A stretch of 64,000 bases of DNA from the NCBI GenBank assembly GCA_949592205.1, contig CATIUR010000006.1, positions 68,010,001-68,074,000 on the forward strand, written 5' to 3'. Within the stretch, counting starts at the first letter, position 1; each line of letters starts with the position of its first letter. Below are positions 12,001 to 25,656 of this stretch, in pieces. The DNA is from Helichrysum umbraculigerum (lineage: Eukaryota; Streptophyta; Magnoliopsida; Asterales; Asteraceae). A program made the position numbers and the translations under genes. The notes under the pieces are model-generated. The model was not told the DNA's origin and searched no databases. It saw only the letters and a list, made by a program, of their open reading frames with translations.

Positions 12001-12031
12001 TTGATGATGTCAACTGTTGTTGTTCATCCAA
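6053..12031 (-). CDS. PNG1: Peptide:N-glycanase PNG1, 16 coding exons, 733 aa
   Basis: Cytosolic peptide-N4-(N-acetyl-beta-glucosaminyl)asparagine amidase, which removes N-glycans from misfolded glycoproteins in ER-associated degradation. Exons: 11846-12031, 11588-11746, 10676-10774, 10494-10580, 10110-10192, 9841-9954, 9274-9328, 9116-9202, 8606-8661, 8476-8535, 7939-8026, 7109-7837, 6982-7042, 6751-6853, 6284-6418, 6053-6152. All introns are GT-AG and the phases join into one frame. An N-terminal ubiquitin-like part covers about residues 18-80. Two zinc-binding CxxC pairs (Cys212/215 and Cys244/247) precede the transglutaminase-like core. Its triad is intact: Cys270 in GRCGEW, His297 in TDHLW, Asp314 in HLDPCEG. 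The C-terminal part (about 560-733) has the plant-type beta-rich domain (GSVLASGEELP, ANDAPERDPKDW). The length is close to Arabidopsis PNG1 (about 720 aa). A Helitron lies 116 bases upstream of the start codon. Confidence 0.95.
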
Positions 12032-12147
12032 AAGCTTATTACTTTTTAAGTTGTATGGCTGATAACATTCGCCTATTTCGTGCTGTTCAACATCACAGAT
12101 TCACAGCACAGATCAAAAGTGCTGATAGTACGAGGGGAAGGACTAAA

Positions 12148-12520
12148 TCTGTATATATATAAAAGTTGAGGGATTATATATATAAAATATTTATTTTTTG
12201 TTCAATTTTTGATTGATCAACTGCGCAATTATTGCGCTGTCAAAAGCAAAGTTTATTTTTTTATGTTATTGAAGAATATAAGATCTTAAATATAAATAAA
12301 CCAAAATCCCACGGTTGAATCTGGACCTTAGATTGGATTTCATCTATAAAGATCATACGGTTAAAATTGTTTCCTATATCAATTTTTAATTTTTTAAAGG
12401 GTGTACCCACAACTATTGAGAATTGACACTTCCAGTATTTCCCTAATTCTTTTCGATCCTTATAGGTTATATATTATGACATTTAACCCATAATTTATAA
12501 ATGAACCTTTAATATTTGAA

Positions 12521-12555
<35 letters not shown>

Positions 12556-12919
12556 TTATTAACATAATTTTATTCAACCACGTGACACTAAAAACTAATA
12601 TGATGAATACGTTAAAGTCGTAATTAAAATATGTTATGGTTTGTAACTAATAATCCCTTAATTATTAGTTAATATACATTGAGCTAAACAATATACAAAC
12701 ATACGTCATATTCAACAGCAATAACATTGTTCTAATTTCTTTTTTGTGATTCATGAATTTTGTTTTTCTACAAGTTGTATTTAAGTCATTACTAAAAACA
12801 ACTTCAATTTTTACATAAAACTGATTTCTTATCTTTCAACTGACTCTTCAAATTACCTAATGACATTATTATTGTGAAATTTCATGACTAATCCCGCGTT
12901 GTCGCGGGTCTTCAACTAG
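12148..12919 (+). mobile_element. Non-autonomous Helitron (772 bp)
   Basis: The 5' end is TCTGTATATATATAAAAG, preceded by A. The 3' end has a GC-rich hairpin (CCCGCG TTGT CGCGGG at about 12891-12908), then ten bases and CTAG at 12916-12919, followed by T. This matches Helitron structure: insertion between A and T, 5' TC, subterminal hairpin, 3' CTRR, no TSD or TIR. No Rep/helicase is present. It contains an (AT)15 run at 12523-12552. It sits in the promoter region of PNG1. Confidence 0.75.
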
Positions 12920-13101
12920 TATCATTATGAAAAAATTTACTCCGTAATAAAGTTTACTTTTTATATCATTATGAAAAATTTTACAAAAGCTTTTTTCTGA
13001 AAGTTTTTTAAACAATAACCAAAACTTATTTCCAGTTTGTTACAATAGGTTGAAAAAAATAAAAGCTTTTTCTATATACTCACTATATCTCCTATTAATA
13101 T

Positions 13102-14110
13102 AAGGGTTAATAATGGTTTAATCACCAAAGTTTCAACTTTTTTTCGTTTTAACCACTCAACATTTTTTTTAACATTTTAACATTTTATGTTTGGATTGAC
13201 CAAATTTTAATCCATAAAGTTTCATTGACCATTAAAAAAAACCCTTATGGTCACTTTTAACCGGTTGAGTGGGTTACAATTTGTGACGTGGCTATTTTCC
13301 CTGATTTAAATAAAAGAGAAAAAGAAATAGATATATTTAATGTCATTTTTTTCCACGTCATAATACACACATATTAAAACACTCCCACATACAACTGAAC
13401 ACTAGCGCACCCAATTTCAAAAACAGAAACCAGCTCGATGATGAACAATGATGAACAAAGGAGTTGATTGAAACAAAATTGAGGCTCGAAATCGATCAAG
13501 AAGGTGGCCTGTCCATTCCACTCTAAGTATTAACATCGATTTGTGCTTTTAATTTCACAATGGCTTCATCATCTCGAACCAAGATTATTAATTTATTAAT
13601 GTACATGTCAACTATGGTGGTGAGTTTGAAAAAGGGGCATTGTCTCTAAGCTATAACGATGCCTTCGTAGAAACCCTTAGGGATGTGGATTTTGATGAAA
13701 TGACTTCAAGGGTTCAAAGAGGAGATGGTAATCTACAGTAACAATGTTTTGTTCTTGTTGAATTTCGGGTTGAAGAAGCCGTGGACAAGGTGGCTCCTCT
13801 TTGAAGAGGAAGAGATGTGAGAAAGATGTGGGTGTTGAATGAATATTACCCTAACCCCCTTTTTATTCAATTATTGTCTGATAAAGCATCATAATCTCCC
13901 CCATCAGATGCCAAATAGACCACTTTAATCAGGTAGACTCCACATACATGCCAACTTGACAAAAAAACAGGCTAAAGCAGGTCACAACCACGACAAATGG
14001 TTAAATTAAACGGTCAACCCAAACATAAAGTGCTAAAACGTTAAAAAAAAGTTGAGTGGTTAAAACGAAAAAAAGTTGAAACTTTGATGATTAAACCATT
14101 ATTAACCCTT
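13102..14110. mobile_element. Inverted-repeat DNA transposon, probably MULE-type
   Basis: About 1 kb, with inverted ends: AAGGGTTAATAATGGTTTAA at 13102 and its complement ending at 14110. The match extends inward for roughly 90 bases (TTTCAACTTTTTTTCGTTTT, then AACCACTCAAC). The interior has no intact reading frame. The flanks show only an imperfect repeat (TTAATATA against TTAGTATA), so the superfamily is not fixed by TSD. The long TIRs favour MULE. Confidence 0.65.
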
Positions 14111-14636
14111 AGTATAATGCAATCTAATTGATTTTAAGCTTTAAAATTATTTTTGTGTAGTAAAACTTAGACCACTTGCACTCCTCGTGATAACATATCG
14201 AATCACGTCAACTATGCTCCTTGCTTCTAGTGCTAAATGTAACGACGCATTACAACTACATTTCAGATCTACTATTTTAGGGTTAGTAGACACGTCGAAA
14301 ATAAAACTTTCACAAAATGTTCAATTTAGAGAACAAATAAATAACCCAACTTTTAAAACCTTCTCCTAGTGAACAATGAGCGGATAAGGATTCATCATTT
14401 TGAACAATTTAATAAACTTTAGTTATCATTGTATACATTTTAATAAATTTAAGTCATCATTCTACAATCTACACCCACTTACGTATAGTAACGGTTAATT
14501 TAAGTAAACAAATTTTGCACATTCCCTAAATTGAACATTTTGTGAAAATTTGATACTTTTGTTGTATATTAACCCACTATTTTATTTATAAGATAGACAA
14601 AATGGAAAATGGAAAAAATTGAAGGGAAAAGTTATT
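14111..14636. other. Spacer without recognisable gene
   Basis: AT-rich. Short open frames here lack splice context or family features. Confidence 0.4.
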
Positions 14637-14639
14637 TAA

Positions 14640-14829
14640 GGGGGTGTTTGGATTTGCTTATTTGTAAGTACTTATGTGCTTAAAAAATAAGTAGGTGACC
14701 TTTTACTTATTTTCAAGTGCTTATTCCTTAGTAAATAAGCAGATAAACAGTTTCGACAAAGGTATTTGTATCTGCTTATCTGCTTTCAAAATAAGCAAAT
14801 AAGCTGATAAGCACTTACCCAAACATCCC
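14640..14829. mobile_element. Tourist-like MITE (PIF/Harbinger type), 190 bp
   Basis: The ends GGGGGTGTTTGG and CCAAACATCCC are inverted and flanked by a TAA target duplication (14637-14639 and 14830-14832), the PIF/Harbinger signature. The interior is rich in GCTTATTT/AAATAAGC motifs that fold back on each other. Confidence 0.8.
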
Positions 14830-14832
14830 TAA

Positions 14833-15333
14833 ATATGGAGGTAGGGCTATTTTTTTTACAGTCCTAGTTTCGTACATTTCTTGATGACAAAAATGAGCAC
14901 GCATTGCACTCCATCCATGCTCACTCCACAAATGCCACCACGGCTTCACTGTAAGTTGTCTAACATCCTCAAATTCTATCGTGAACATGCGAACAAACAA
15001 TTTTTGTAACCATGTTTGGATCGACTTTTCAACCACTTAATAGTGTACAACATATAACATAAAGATAGTACATAACACACAAAACTTCCTATTACTTTGG
15101 TAAGAGATTGTCAATAAAGAAAACTTTCGTTGAGAAGCTTCATTAAATCAGTTTGAACTAACCACCACACATCTCACAAGCAATAAACAAAAAGGTTGTA
15201 GCGAGCTACATTACAACAATAATACAATTACAATTAATGATTGGTTGTTCTTGAGGCTATACTTTAAACTCTACAATAGAAAGAACAAGCACAAATCTTT
15301 CAAAAATTATATACAAATAAACTCAACATAATG
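14833..15333 (-). other. CSI1 3' flank
   Basis: This covers the 3' UTR and downstream spacer of the CSI1 gene. A 73-residue open frame at 14815-15036 (minus) overlaps the MITE end and is rich in Trp and His. I cannot link it to any family and treat it as unexplained. Confidence 0.35.
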
Positions 15334-18300
15334 TTACTTGTTTGACCATTGAAATTCTATTTCAAGATTCCTTGAGGCACCACTTTTACTTTCGGGGAGC
15401 AAAGTGTACTCACCAGCCACTGCTCCTAGCATAACGACTCGGTCAATCTGTATCGTTACTTTACCAAAAGAACTCTGCAGAAAAAAGAAGAAAAAAAGAG
15501 GCATAAGTCATAAGTGGCAATTTATAACAACACTCCCCAAAACTTTGACCTTTGGAAAATGCAGTTTCTTGAAATTGTTTGACTACCAGGCACGTGACAT
15601 AACTAACATCAGAACTAAAAGTGCACAATTCTCCCCATGTAGTACAGAATTTATAAAGTTTGGAATATCTTTGGTTATATTTTATCATATCTACGGAGTA
15701 GTTCAAATCGGCAAAAAAAACATGGGAGGAAACAAGTTAAACTGGTAGAGTCTCGCAGAAAGTGTATTTTGAATTCATAATACCTCTGACATTACATTAT
15801 TTTATAAAGATAAAAATATCATTGTACCAATATAGTTTAATAACAAAAATGGTACCAATATTAACTTTGAAAACTAGCTTAGGTTTAACGACTTACCTTC
15901 CCCATCTTGCTTTTATTTTTGCATGAAATATGTAGCTTTTGGCCTTTTGGAGGACTTTCAAATGACCAAACGAAGCTCTCTTCCCATTCAGGATTGGGGC
16001 CTGTTGAGACAACCTGAGAAACAAATTAAATGAGAAAAGACTTGTTAACTATGTAAATTACATAATGTGACATAAGCATGTTAGTCTCTGTGGTATAGAT
16101 ATATAGATTTTAAATAGAGATTATGCATAAACCTAAAAGATCATTCCCTTCACACGTCAATTAGTTGAATTGGCACCTCTAAGCATGAGCATTGTTTCAA
16201 AAGGGAAGGGTGGGGTTAACTATCTGGCATCATACCTTGGTTTGCCTCGAAGGAGTGTTGCCGAGTGTAAGCTTGCAGTAGGCACTTGGATTTCCCACAG
16301 ATTGTTTCATATTGTTTCCACGTTTAATTATTACTGTTAATGTCCCTGGTAAACACTGCAACAGAAATTCAGCCTTCTCTTGAAATCGAGGTGGACCTGA
16401 TTGGATCAAGAACTGCAACAAAGGTATTGCATCTGCAGCAGCATTTGATTGGGCTCTGGAGACATCAGCTGGGCATGCAGACCAAGCTTGTCTAAGGAAA
16501 AATAGTGCATCTAATGCAGCTTCTTGAGTTGCTTCGGAGCCAGTTTTAAGGGATGTCACCAAGTGTGGAATGCTCAAGGTTGCAGGTTCCGCAGCTCTCA
16601 ACCTTGGGAAGTTTCCAAAAAGTGCATTTAAAGCTTTCAAATATTCCTCATTCACTGTTCCAGTGGCCCACAAATCCTTTTCGATAGCAGCTGCATGACC
16701 ATTCAAGATTAGAGATAATAGATTAGTACTGGCATAAGGTAATAAGTTAATAACAGATTCTCACAAAATTAATCCACTTTCTGTTTTTTCTCAACTTTTG
16801 AATTCCAAGCTATATCGTATTTCCTGTCAAGTGTCAACTTCTCTCAGATTTGTAAGCTTTTTTAAAAAAAATTATAGAAACACTATTTAAATGCCTAACA
16901 AAATTTGTTACCAAGTACTCGTGAGGATATATATACATCTTACGAGAAAAAGATAAATTTATGTTAATTGCTAGTTTTTAATTGAACTTCTGTTACCATG
17001 CTCACCTGCATGCAATTCTGAAGTTTCATGCGGATATTTTATTTGATGATGTAGATAATAATAAAGTGAATCTCTTATTGCTATAAAAAAAAATGCAAAT
17101 TATAAGTATATAAAATACGTTAATATATAAAATAAAAATCAATGTAGTTAAAATGTAATTTTAATGTAATGCTAGTGTACTATCTACAATGTTAATCTTA
17201 AAGTGTTTGCATTTATAAATACTAGTAAAGCTTATCTATGATGTAAAGCCAGCGGGTAGATACAGCGCAAAAAGCTTGTAACAAAGTATAAGTAATAATT
17301 TACCCGTTATAGCTCTGACAGTCTCGCTGGAGGCATACTCTTGAATGGTGTTGTTAGAGAAAAGAAGCTTAATAAACATTGCAGCTTGGACTGATGTATC
17401 GGTATCACTTGAACCAATTAGATCAAGTACAACTTGGACCCCACCAGCTTCTGCAACTGCTCTTTTATTTGATCGACTATACATCACAAGATTCTGCAAA
17501 GCACAAATAGCTACAACTTTCATTTCTTCTGAAGGTTGATCTTCAAGCAAATTCACCAAAGCACGGCAGGCAGCAACAGCATCAGTAGATCGTGCCAGAG
17601 TCTCGTTCTGGAATAAGTCCCCAAGAGCAAGAGTTGCCAACAATCTAGCCTGTTGAGCTTGAGTTTGTGGGTCCAAGAGATATTGGGAAAGTGGTAAGAT
17701 AGCTGATTTGGTTGCTTTTATTTCTCTGATCTTAACGTTGTTCAATAGCACTTCCAACAGCCTTGCAGCAGTTTCCTCACATTGATGACATCTGAGGAGT
17801 TCCAAAAGAGCCTCTATTGCACCACTTTCAGCCATTGCTATAGCACTGCCGGAATCATCACTTTCCAATACAAGAAGAGCATTTAATGCGCCAACTACAG
17901 TACCTTCAAAGCCTGAACGAAGCAACCGTACCAACACAGCAATAGGTACTTCCAAATAAAACTCGGAACTGAACTGTAGAATACTAGATAGAACAGCAGC
18001 AGAAGATTCCCATAATGTGTGAGGAAGAGTGGGGTCAGCTAGTAGTATGACCTTAGACAGTTCAGCTACACCACCCTCTTTTGCAATTTCATTAGGCCAG
18101 GTTACTGCAATGCTGACAAGAGCCTTTACAGCTCGTTGCTGCAAAATGGGAACACCAGAACCAAGAACACGCATTAATGGGCCAATCACTTGCTGTGATG
18201 AAGGATCCTTTTGATAATGTTCTTCTAGAAGCAGATGAGATAAAAGCTCGGCTGATAACTGCTGCACTGCTGGTGCTGGAGAATCTAGCAAAGGAATGAG

Positions 18301-21300
18301 TGGTTCAATGGCTTGGTGAGAAGTCAAAGTATAGTCAGCACGACACTGTGGATGCTCCAAGATATTCACTAGAACTTGCAAAGCGCTATGCTGCCCATCA
18401 GGTCCAAAATCTGGCTTAGTTAATAACATGAAGAGGGGTTCGACAACCTTTGCTGCAGATGGACCTTTGGCAATGGTAGCATTGTTTGTTAATATTCGAA
18501 GCAATTCAGCAAAAGCAGCACAAAGAAAATCGGGTGCTTCATGGAGGATGTCAAGTACACTCTCAATCACACCAGCTTTCACCATTTCCATCTTACATGA
18601 AGGCCTATCTTTTCCCAGCTTAACAAGAGCTCTGGAACTTGCTTCATGAAGCATGTAATTCCTGCCATAGAGAAGCCCTACAAGAGGAATTATTGCACCA
18701 TGTGCAGCCACTAATTCAGCCAAATTCTCATCATCTACAAGTCTATCCAGTGCACGTACAACCGAATTCTGAGCTGGACTTAACTCAGATACAAGCAGAG
18801 AGATTAAAGGCTCGACACAGCGAGCAGCAGCAATTGTGGATCTGATTCTTGTATTTCCAAATAGTACACAGCACAACTCTGCAGCATCTCCTTTCAAATC
18901 CATTGAACAATTCGATGAAAGAATCCTACAAAGAACATCCACTGCATTCATTTCAACATCTGCAACAGCAAGTGCACCAGATGGGTTATCACTCAATAGT
19001 CTAACTAATGCAGCAATAGCAGCATGCTGCTCTTTTTCCAACCCAGTATTTAAAACTTCCACCAATGGCTGAACAGCTTGCCTTGCAGAATCTGCATTTC
19101 TAATGTGATCAGCACAAAATAGATTCTCAAGTGCTTTAGCAGCACTATACCTTGCACCCCTTCCACCCATTCGTAAAACAGCTATAAGCTGACTCACGGC
19201 ACCAAATGCCGACTCATGTCTCCGTATTTCAGCAGTGCTAAATAGCATTCCAAGTAAATCAGTCGCAGCTTCCTCAGTGGCTTCTTGTGGGCCAAGTGAA
19301 AGATACTTTGTTAAGGCTTCTAAAGCACCAGACTCAACCATAACAATTTTATTTGAGGGGCAGTCATTTCCAAGCTGAATTAGAATCCCAAGTGCCAGAA
19401 AAGGTGCCCCAGGACGATCAGGCATTGGTTTGAGTAGATCAACAAGAGCTGGTATTGCCTTCCTAGAAGTAGCACCAACCCTAATGTCATCAACTCTGAA
19501 CAACCTCTCGAGTGCAACCTGCTCCGGATAAGCAACCAATGAAAATTCTTCTGACAATTCTAGAAGATCATATATATCAGCATCAGCACATCCAAGTAAT
19601 GAAATGAGACCGACTGCAGCTCCTGAGTTAGCGACAGACAAAAGGGTTCCTCTGCTTCCGTTGCAGACAAGGCTTGCTGTAGCTTGTGCAGCAAAATATT
19701 TATTCGCCGACTCTTCTGACCTTAATAAACTAGCAAGGGTCGGTATGGCTTTTATTGTCGCGTTTCCGCGTATAATATCTCTGTCTTGAAACAAAATTGC
19801 AAGTAGTAGTGCACATATCCAGATGCTACTATCCTCATTATCATCAAACTGCATGAAGCTCAGGTATTAGATATATAAAGTACACGTGAAAACTACCATT
19901 TTTGGTTGTGATTATTTTCTAAAACCATGCAGAAAAGAAATTGAAATTCAGGAAATTAATTTACTTCCATATGTACCTGGCCATACTGTGACAAGCACTG
20001 AGAGATCCTCTCAGTGACGATTTCTACGGCTCCAGCCTCTACAATTTCAACTTTACTTTTGTCATCATGACTAGCCATAGCAGACAATAGCCATATGGCG
20101 ATATTAGCACCATATATAACTGATGTACTTGTCTCTTTTCCACAGGCCGTTGCTTCTTCAAAAGCTCTGCAGATACTAATAAAATCTTTATCTTCAACAT
20201 CTCCCAATTGTGAACCTTTTGACGCACTTAGCATTAAGACGAGGGATTGAATTAGACGGCTATGCAGTTGTAGTTCATGCAGATCCTCCATGACTCTTTG
20301 AATATTCACTTTTGTGGCGCAAACAAGTAGCGCAGTTCCACCCGTTTTCAAAGTAGCATTTGAGGAATGGATCACCCTACTTGCAATCGATGAAGTGCAA
20401 CCAGAAATACTTGTGATTGCATCTCCCAAAACTACACACTGTGGATGGCAAAGCCTTGCCAGAATTTCTATTGCCTTGTCTTGAAACAGAGGAGTCGCAC
20501 CAGGAATGCATGCAACTATTGGGCTTATGCTATCTGGATATTCAGTTAGCACTGCCCATGCAGGTTTGATGTGCCCTGGTGATCCTTTCAATCTTGACAA
20601 AATAGCAAGTGCATTTAGTGCCTCTGAAATGGCAGCAGATCCAGAAGTAGTGGATTTGATGAAAGACACCAGTGCAAGAACTGTTCCAGTGCGATTTACA
20701 TAGTCTGTTAAGGAAGAATCTGTTTGACGCGAGTCAAGAAGCCGAGCAATTGCAGCTGCTGCATGCGTCCTTCCAGTAATGTTACCTTCATGCAGAACTC
20801 TAGTAGCAGGCAAAATGAACTCCTCAGGTACAGCCTTCTCTGAAACTTCAGTGTCCAGCAAAAGATTGGCTAATGCACATAGAGCCTGTTCTGCGACTTG
20901 TAGAACTGAAGAGCTTGCAAGAGTCAGTAGTGGAGTTAGTGCATCTCTAGCAACAGCAGCCACATCACGATTCTCTTTGATAGATAAAAATATTGCAGCA
21001 AGGCACCCGGAAGACTCTGCCAATATGAACTCAGATTCAGAATTTAAGAGTTTCATCACAGACCAAAGAGTCTTAACAGCAATGCTGCTTTCACGCAAGT
21101 CCTTTCGTGTATTGAAGATGCCAGCAAGAGCGGACGCTGACTTAGCACGAGTCTCTTCTTTTGTAGAGCTTAGAATCTTGATAAGTGTTTCAATTGCATC
21201 ATTGGAAGCACTACCTTCACGCAATAAATCTGTAAGTGGGGCTGCAGAAAGCAAGCTTTTCAAAGCATCCAAGACATAAACCTTAGATTCAGGAAGTTCA

Positions 21301-24300
21301 CTGGTTAGCAACGCAGTAAGTTGACTAATAGTTGCTGTATCTGATTTGTGAATCAAGTGATTTAAAGTCTTTGCTGCAATCTCTTTCCCATTAGAGCTTC
21401 CGTTTTTCAGCAGCCACAACAAAGCAGGAACTGCATCAGCACTCTCCACACATTCTCTTATATCTTCACTGTGATTACAGAGGTTACCAAGAATTGTTGC
21501 AGAATCTTCCTTTGCTTTTGCAGATCCAGTCTCAAGAATTTGAACAAGTGGAGGTATGCCACCAGCAGCAGTGATGGCCCATTTGCTTTCATCATTTTCA
21601 TTGGACAGAAGGCAAAGCAATGCAACAGCACACTCCTGTTGCTGCTCTGACGAAAGTCCAAGAAGAGAAATCAACATCTGAATACCCTCTCGACCCTGAA
21701 GAGCATACCACAAACTGCCTTCATTTTTGCAGAGAATTAGTAGCGATCTTATCAACTCATCCTGAACTTCGCCGGTTGCCATTGTGATCAAACCAACCAA
21801 CAAACGTTTTGAATCAGAATTAGCAAGTTTGCTTGAGAGTGTAGCATTTCCATACAAACTTGCAAGAGCTTCTATGGTGCGCTCCTGAACCAAAAATGGC
21901 AACTTAGGCTTAAACTGCTTAACTAGTGTCAGCTCAACATCCGTCGGGTCCGATGCTTTACTAGTTTCTGCTTTGCTATCATATATCATAAGAGCAGAGG
22001 CTAAAGCTCCTAATGTATCAGCTATCTGTGCAGGTGAAGTGCATGATTCAAGGCTTTGGCCAAGGCTTGAGATGACATACGACAAACCTCCAGAGATATT
22101 TGCAAGAGCACACATAGCATTTTCCTGTAGAGCTTGAGCATGCTCACCTTGCATAAACTCCTTAGAAGGAGCTATTGTAGCATTGATAAGGGAAGGAATA
22201 CCATTAGAACTGGCAATCTCCTTCCTTGCTTCTTTGCACTGAGCCGAAAGAGATTTTAGAGCAGCTGCTGCTTGTGCTCTTACTGGAGCGTCATTACCAG
22301 GCCCTAATAGCTTAAGAAGTAGCTTTGTAGCCTCAGCATCCACTATTCTAGAACAAACAGATGCATCCTCCATCATCATGCATGCAAGCAGGAAGCAAAC
22401 ATTTGCTTGAGTATTAGATTGCTCAGCTGTAAGTAACTTTACGAGTATATCTTCTCCACCAGCTTGGATTGTTGCTGACCAAAATCCTTCAGTGCTGCTA
22501 CAAAGGTTTCTCAAAGCACCAGTCAACAAATCATCTACTAAATGTCCACCTTTGAACCCCTTTTCTAGCTGCTTCCACAGCACTGGCACAACACCTTCTG
22601 TAGAAAATATTTTAGAGCCTACATGATCTTTGGCTCCACCTTGAGAAACAGCATATATGGTCTTTGCAGCTGCAATTCTTCCTTCTACTGAACTTGACTT
22701 AAGAAGACCAAGAAGAGGAGGAATGCAACCCCCAAGTAATACTTTAACCCGTAGTTCATTCTCCTTGCACAGTGACCCCAAAACAGTAGCTGCTTGCATC
22801 TTTACTCCAAGTGACCCTGATCTTAGGAGGGACACCAATACTGGAACTGCCTGAGAATGAGAACCAACAGCACTAAATGCATTTCCACGTGTATCTATCA
22901 GTTCTAGTAACTGCCTCAAGTTATGCTCTTTGTCTTGTGCGGATAACGAACTTTGCCTCAACTGCTCAATGCATTGGGCAACACTTGCTAGCGTCCCATC
23001 TGGATCCTCCATGTTACTGCCCCCTCTGCAGATAGATAAGAGAACAATCAACGTATATAAAGCTGGAATATCGTGGCCCAAAATTTTAAGTATACACGTC
23101 TTGAAATTAATATATATTCATTTAAAGCAGATGCAAATGATATGGCCTGTAATGATTAAAGCCGGAAAAATAGCAAGCAAAGTGCAATAGTGGAATGATG
23201 CATCACAATGGTGATATGACAAAGAGACTACTCATCTATCAGCTAAAGGCCTATGCTTTGGCAATTACAGAAGAATGCTCTACTTTTTCACCAGAAACAT
23301 ATTCAACACAAATTAAACATTAGGAATGAGACATCCACCAAGTGAAAGCAGAAAAATCTTTCAGCCACGAAGACATCATTTTACGGGTGTTAAGGCCAAT
23401 ATCCATCTGTTGATTATATCAGGAATTATACATCTGTACCTCAATCAACATTGAAGGCCAGGATCGAACCTTAAGTACTCTCCCTTTATTTATAATAACT
23501 AGTGTATGAAGTGTTTGCAAAAGACGACCCTACATAAGCAGCAACAGGCTTCTAATATATAGACATAGCAAGACAAACACAGAGATGAAGGGATGTATAC
23601 GTCACTATGATTGCAGAAATCACAATCATGCATATTTTCATTGCAGAAACTGTGGTATGCTATAGAAATGTGGAAAGTCACAAGAACTATTATTCTCTGC
23701 TATCAGATAAAGTATCCTTTTGATCAGGACTCGCCTTAAAGGGAGTTAATCGACTACTTGTATATATGAATCTTGAAGATTCAGCAACCAATTATTCATA
23801 CTCTTCAACTAATTGTGATATCATGAATTCTGAGCTAGCAAATTCGCCCATCTAAAAAGAACGCTTGACTAAGTGACCTTGAACAGTGAAATATGGATAC
23901 AGGGTAGTGAAAGATGTACAAATGAATCTAAATCTTGCATATGTATAACTAGCCACATGTAAAAGAACACTCCATTTGTGGCATAAAAAAAAGGTCGTGG
24001 ATACTTTGTACAAGAGATAAAGACGTACATACTTTGCAAACAGATAACTTGCTCCAATTTATAGAAATTAAGTAGTAATTATGAAAAAAATTACAGAGTA
24101 GATTACATAAAGTAATTAAACTTACCTCGAGCCCATTTTTATTAGGGAGTGTGGAGTTGCAGGCTCTATGTCATGAGGTCTAATATCACCATTTCTATCC
24201 TGCATTTAGTGAAGTAATAATGAAATTGTCAATAATAGTAAGATTAACAAAGTTACCATAAGATATGCATCTGAGTACCATCACTTGGAAGATAAAGTCA

Positions 24301-25192
24301 AGTATATAACAAACTATTGTGATATTTCTTTATTTAGTGCCCTACAACCCAGCAGTTTGCCTTCTCGTTAAATGACAAAAAAACTTAGATACTTCAGGTG
24401 TCGAATATTGTCCCATCTTCCAGCATTTATTGCTTTTAAGATTGTTACACATAGCAGCCTAGTGGTAGACTATTAGTTTATAGTCAAGAGTCTATTTGGA
24501 AATGAATACTTGATGCTGGCTGGCTAGGAAAATAAAGTAATACAACGTCAGAATTGAGAGGCAAGTCCTCGTAGTCAACCTTGCACTTGCAATTTTTATA
24601 GACTATTTCCATGATGAAAACCTATGGGCCTTCTTGCCATACATTAAATAAATAAAAGATAGAAATAAAACATCCTTACAAACTGCTCAAGGACCCCCTA
24701 ATAGGATGTCACATACTAGAGAACCATACTATGTATTGCGTAATTCAAAATTTAAGCTCAGAGCCAGACCAACGTAACACGGTAAATCATGCAGAGAAAC
24801 GTGAAGCAATCTAATATCTTCAGACCAATTTCAAAAGTAATATTCAAAGTGTCAACTTATACTCGATCAGTTGAAAACATTATACTATTGTTACATTCAA
24901 CATTCTTATCATTCTTTTACCGGAAAGCTAGCAACTTATAGTGCATTCAAATATGCATATTAGCATTACAATCTTCCTTCATTTCACATCCAATCAGAGA
25001 ACTAAGTATAGTTGACAATGTCATTCATACAAGGCATCAATCTATTACACTATTTGCAATGCAGAAATCGAACATTACACTCAAAACGAAACGATTATTC
25101 AAGCAAAGTAACAAGTAAAATACCATATCATTAGTAGCAAGACTACTCCCATTGCTGCTGGAAGAATAAGCCCAACCAACAGTTGCAGCCAT
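15334..25192 (-). CDS. CSI1: CELLULOSE SYNTHASE INTERACTIVE 1-like (POM2), 7 coding exons, 2149 aa
   Basis: Armadillo-repeat scaffold that links plasma-membrane cellulose synthase complexes to cortical microtubules, guiding cellulose deposition and anisotropic growth. Exons: 25124-25192, 24126-24199, 19977-23025, 17304-19848, 16236-16690, 15897-16013, 15334-15474; all GT-AG, one frame. The N-terminus carries the CSI1-type short leader and then MEDPDGTLASVAQCIEQLRQ. Residues about 40-2010 are tandem armadillo repeats, including blocks such as VLLGGCIPPLLGLLKSSSVE and LLSNENDESKWAITAAGGIP. The last about 130 residues (from GTLTVIIKRGNNMKQSVGNP) form the C2 domain that binds membrane and microtubules. 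The length is essentially that of Arabidopsis CSI1 (about 2150). The leader and overall similarity favour CSI1/CSI2 over the shorter, divergent CSI3. No lesion seen. Two very long exons carry most of the repeats. Confidence 0.95.
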
Positions 25193-25656
25193 CTTCACTA
25201 CTTAAAAATGATAGTAATCTCAGTGCAGATCTACCTTCAACTCCTAATCCCAATCCAAATTTTGAATCTCAATAGCTGCCAAAATAAACACCATTAGTTT
25301 CATTGTTGACTTACCTAATTTAACAATTAGCTCAAAATTAAAAGCAGTAGTTCAACTGCTGTTTCCGCATGATCAATTACAGTCAATACAAATCAACAAG
25401 TTGCATAAGATCTGAGAGTTTCGTAGTAAGTTACTAATAACAGTAGAAAAAAACATTGAAAAGGAACAAATAATAAATGAATTAATTAGAGTATAGTTGT
25501 AGTAGTACGTAGTAACGAGTGAGAGATCCAGAAGAGGAATAGATCTGCTTTTTTGGTTAATGCATTTGATTGATTGATTGATTTCGAAGCAAGCAAGTGA
25601 AGATGATATGGAATGAGAAAAAAGAAAGAAATAGATATATTATATACAGACAGACA
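25193..25656 (-). promoter_or_regulatory. CSI1 5' UTR and promoter region
   Basis: No reading frame. A minus-strand TATATAATATAT stretch lies at about 25632-25646, a plausible TATA box some 440 bases upstream of the ATG. The long distance suggests a 5' UTR intron, which I could not place. Confidence 0.4.

Noticed and set aside
14815..15036. 73-aa minus-strand frame rich in Trp and His
   Set aside because: No family recognised. It overlaps the end of a MITE and has no promoter or splice context.
20779..21279. 166-aa plus-strand frame opposite CSI1
   Set aside because: Antisense shadow of armadillo repeat coding sequence; similar shadows occur throughout 17345-22854.
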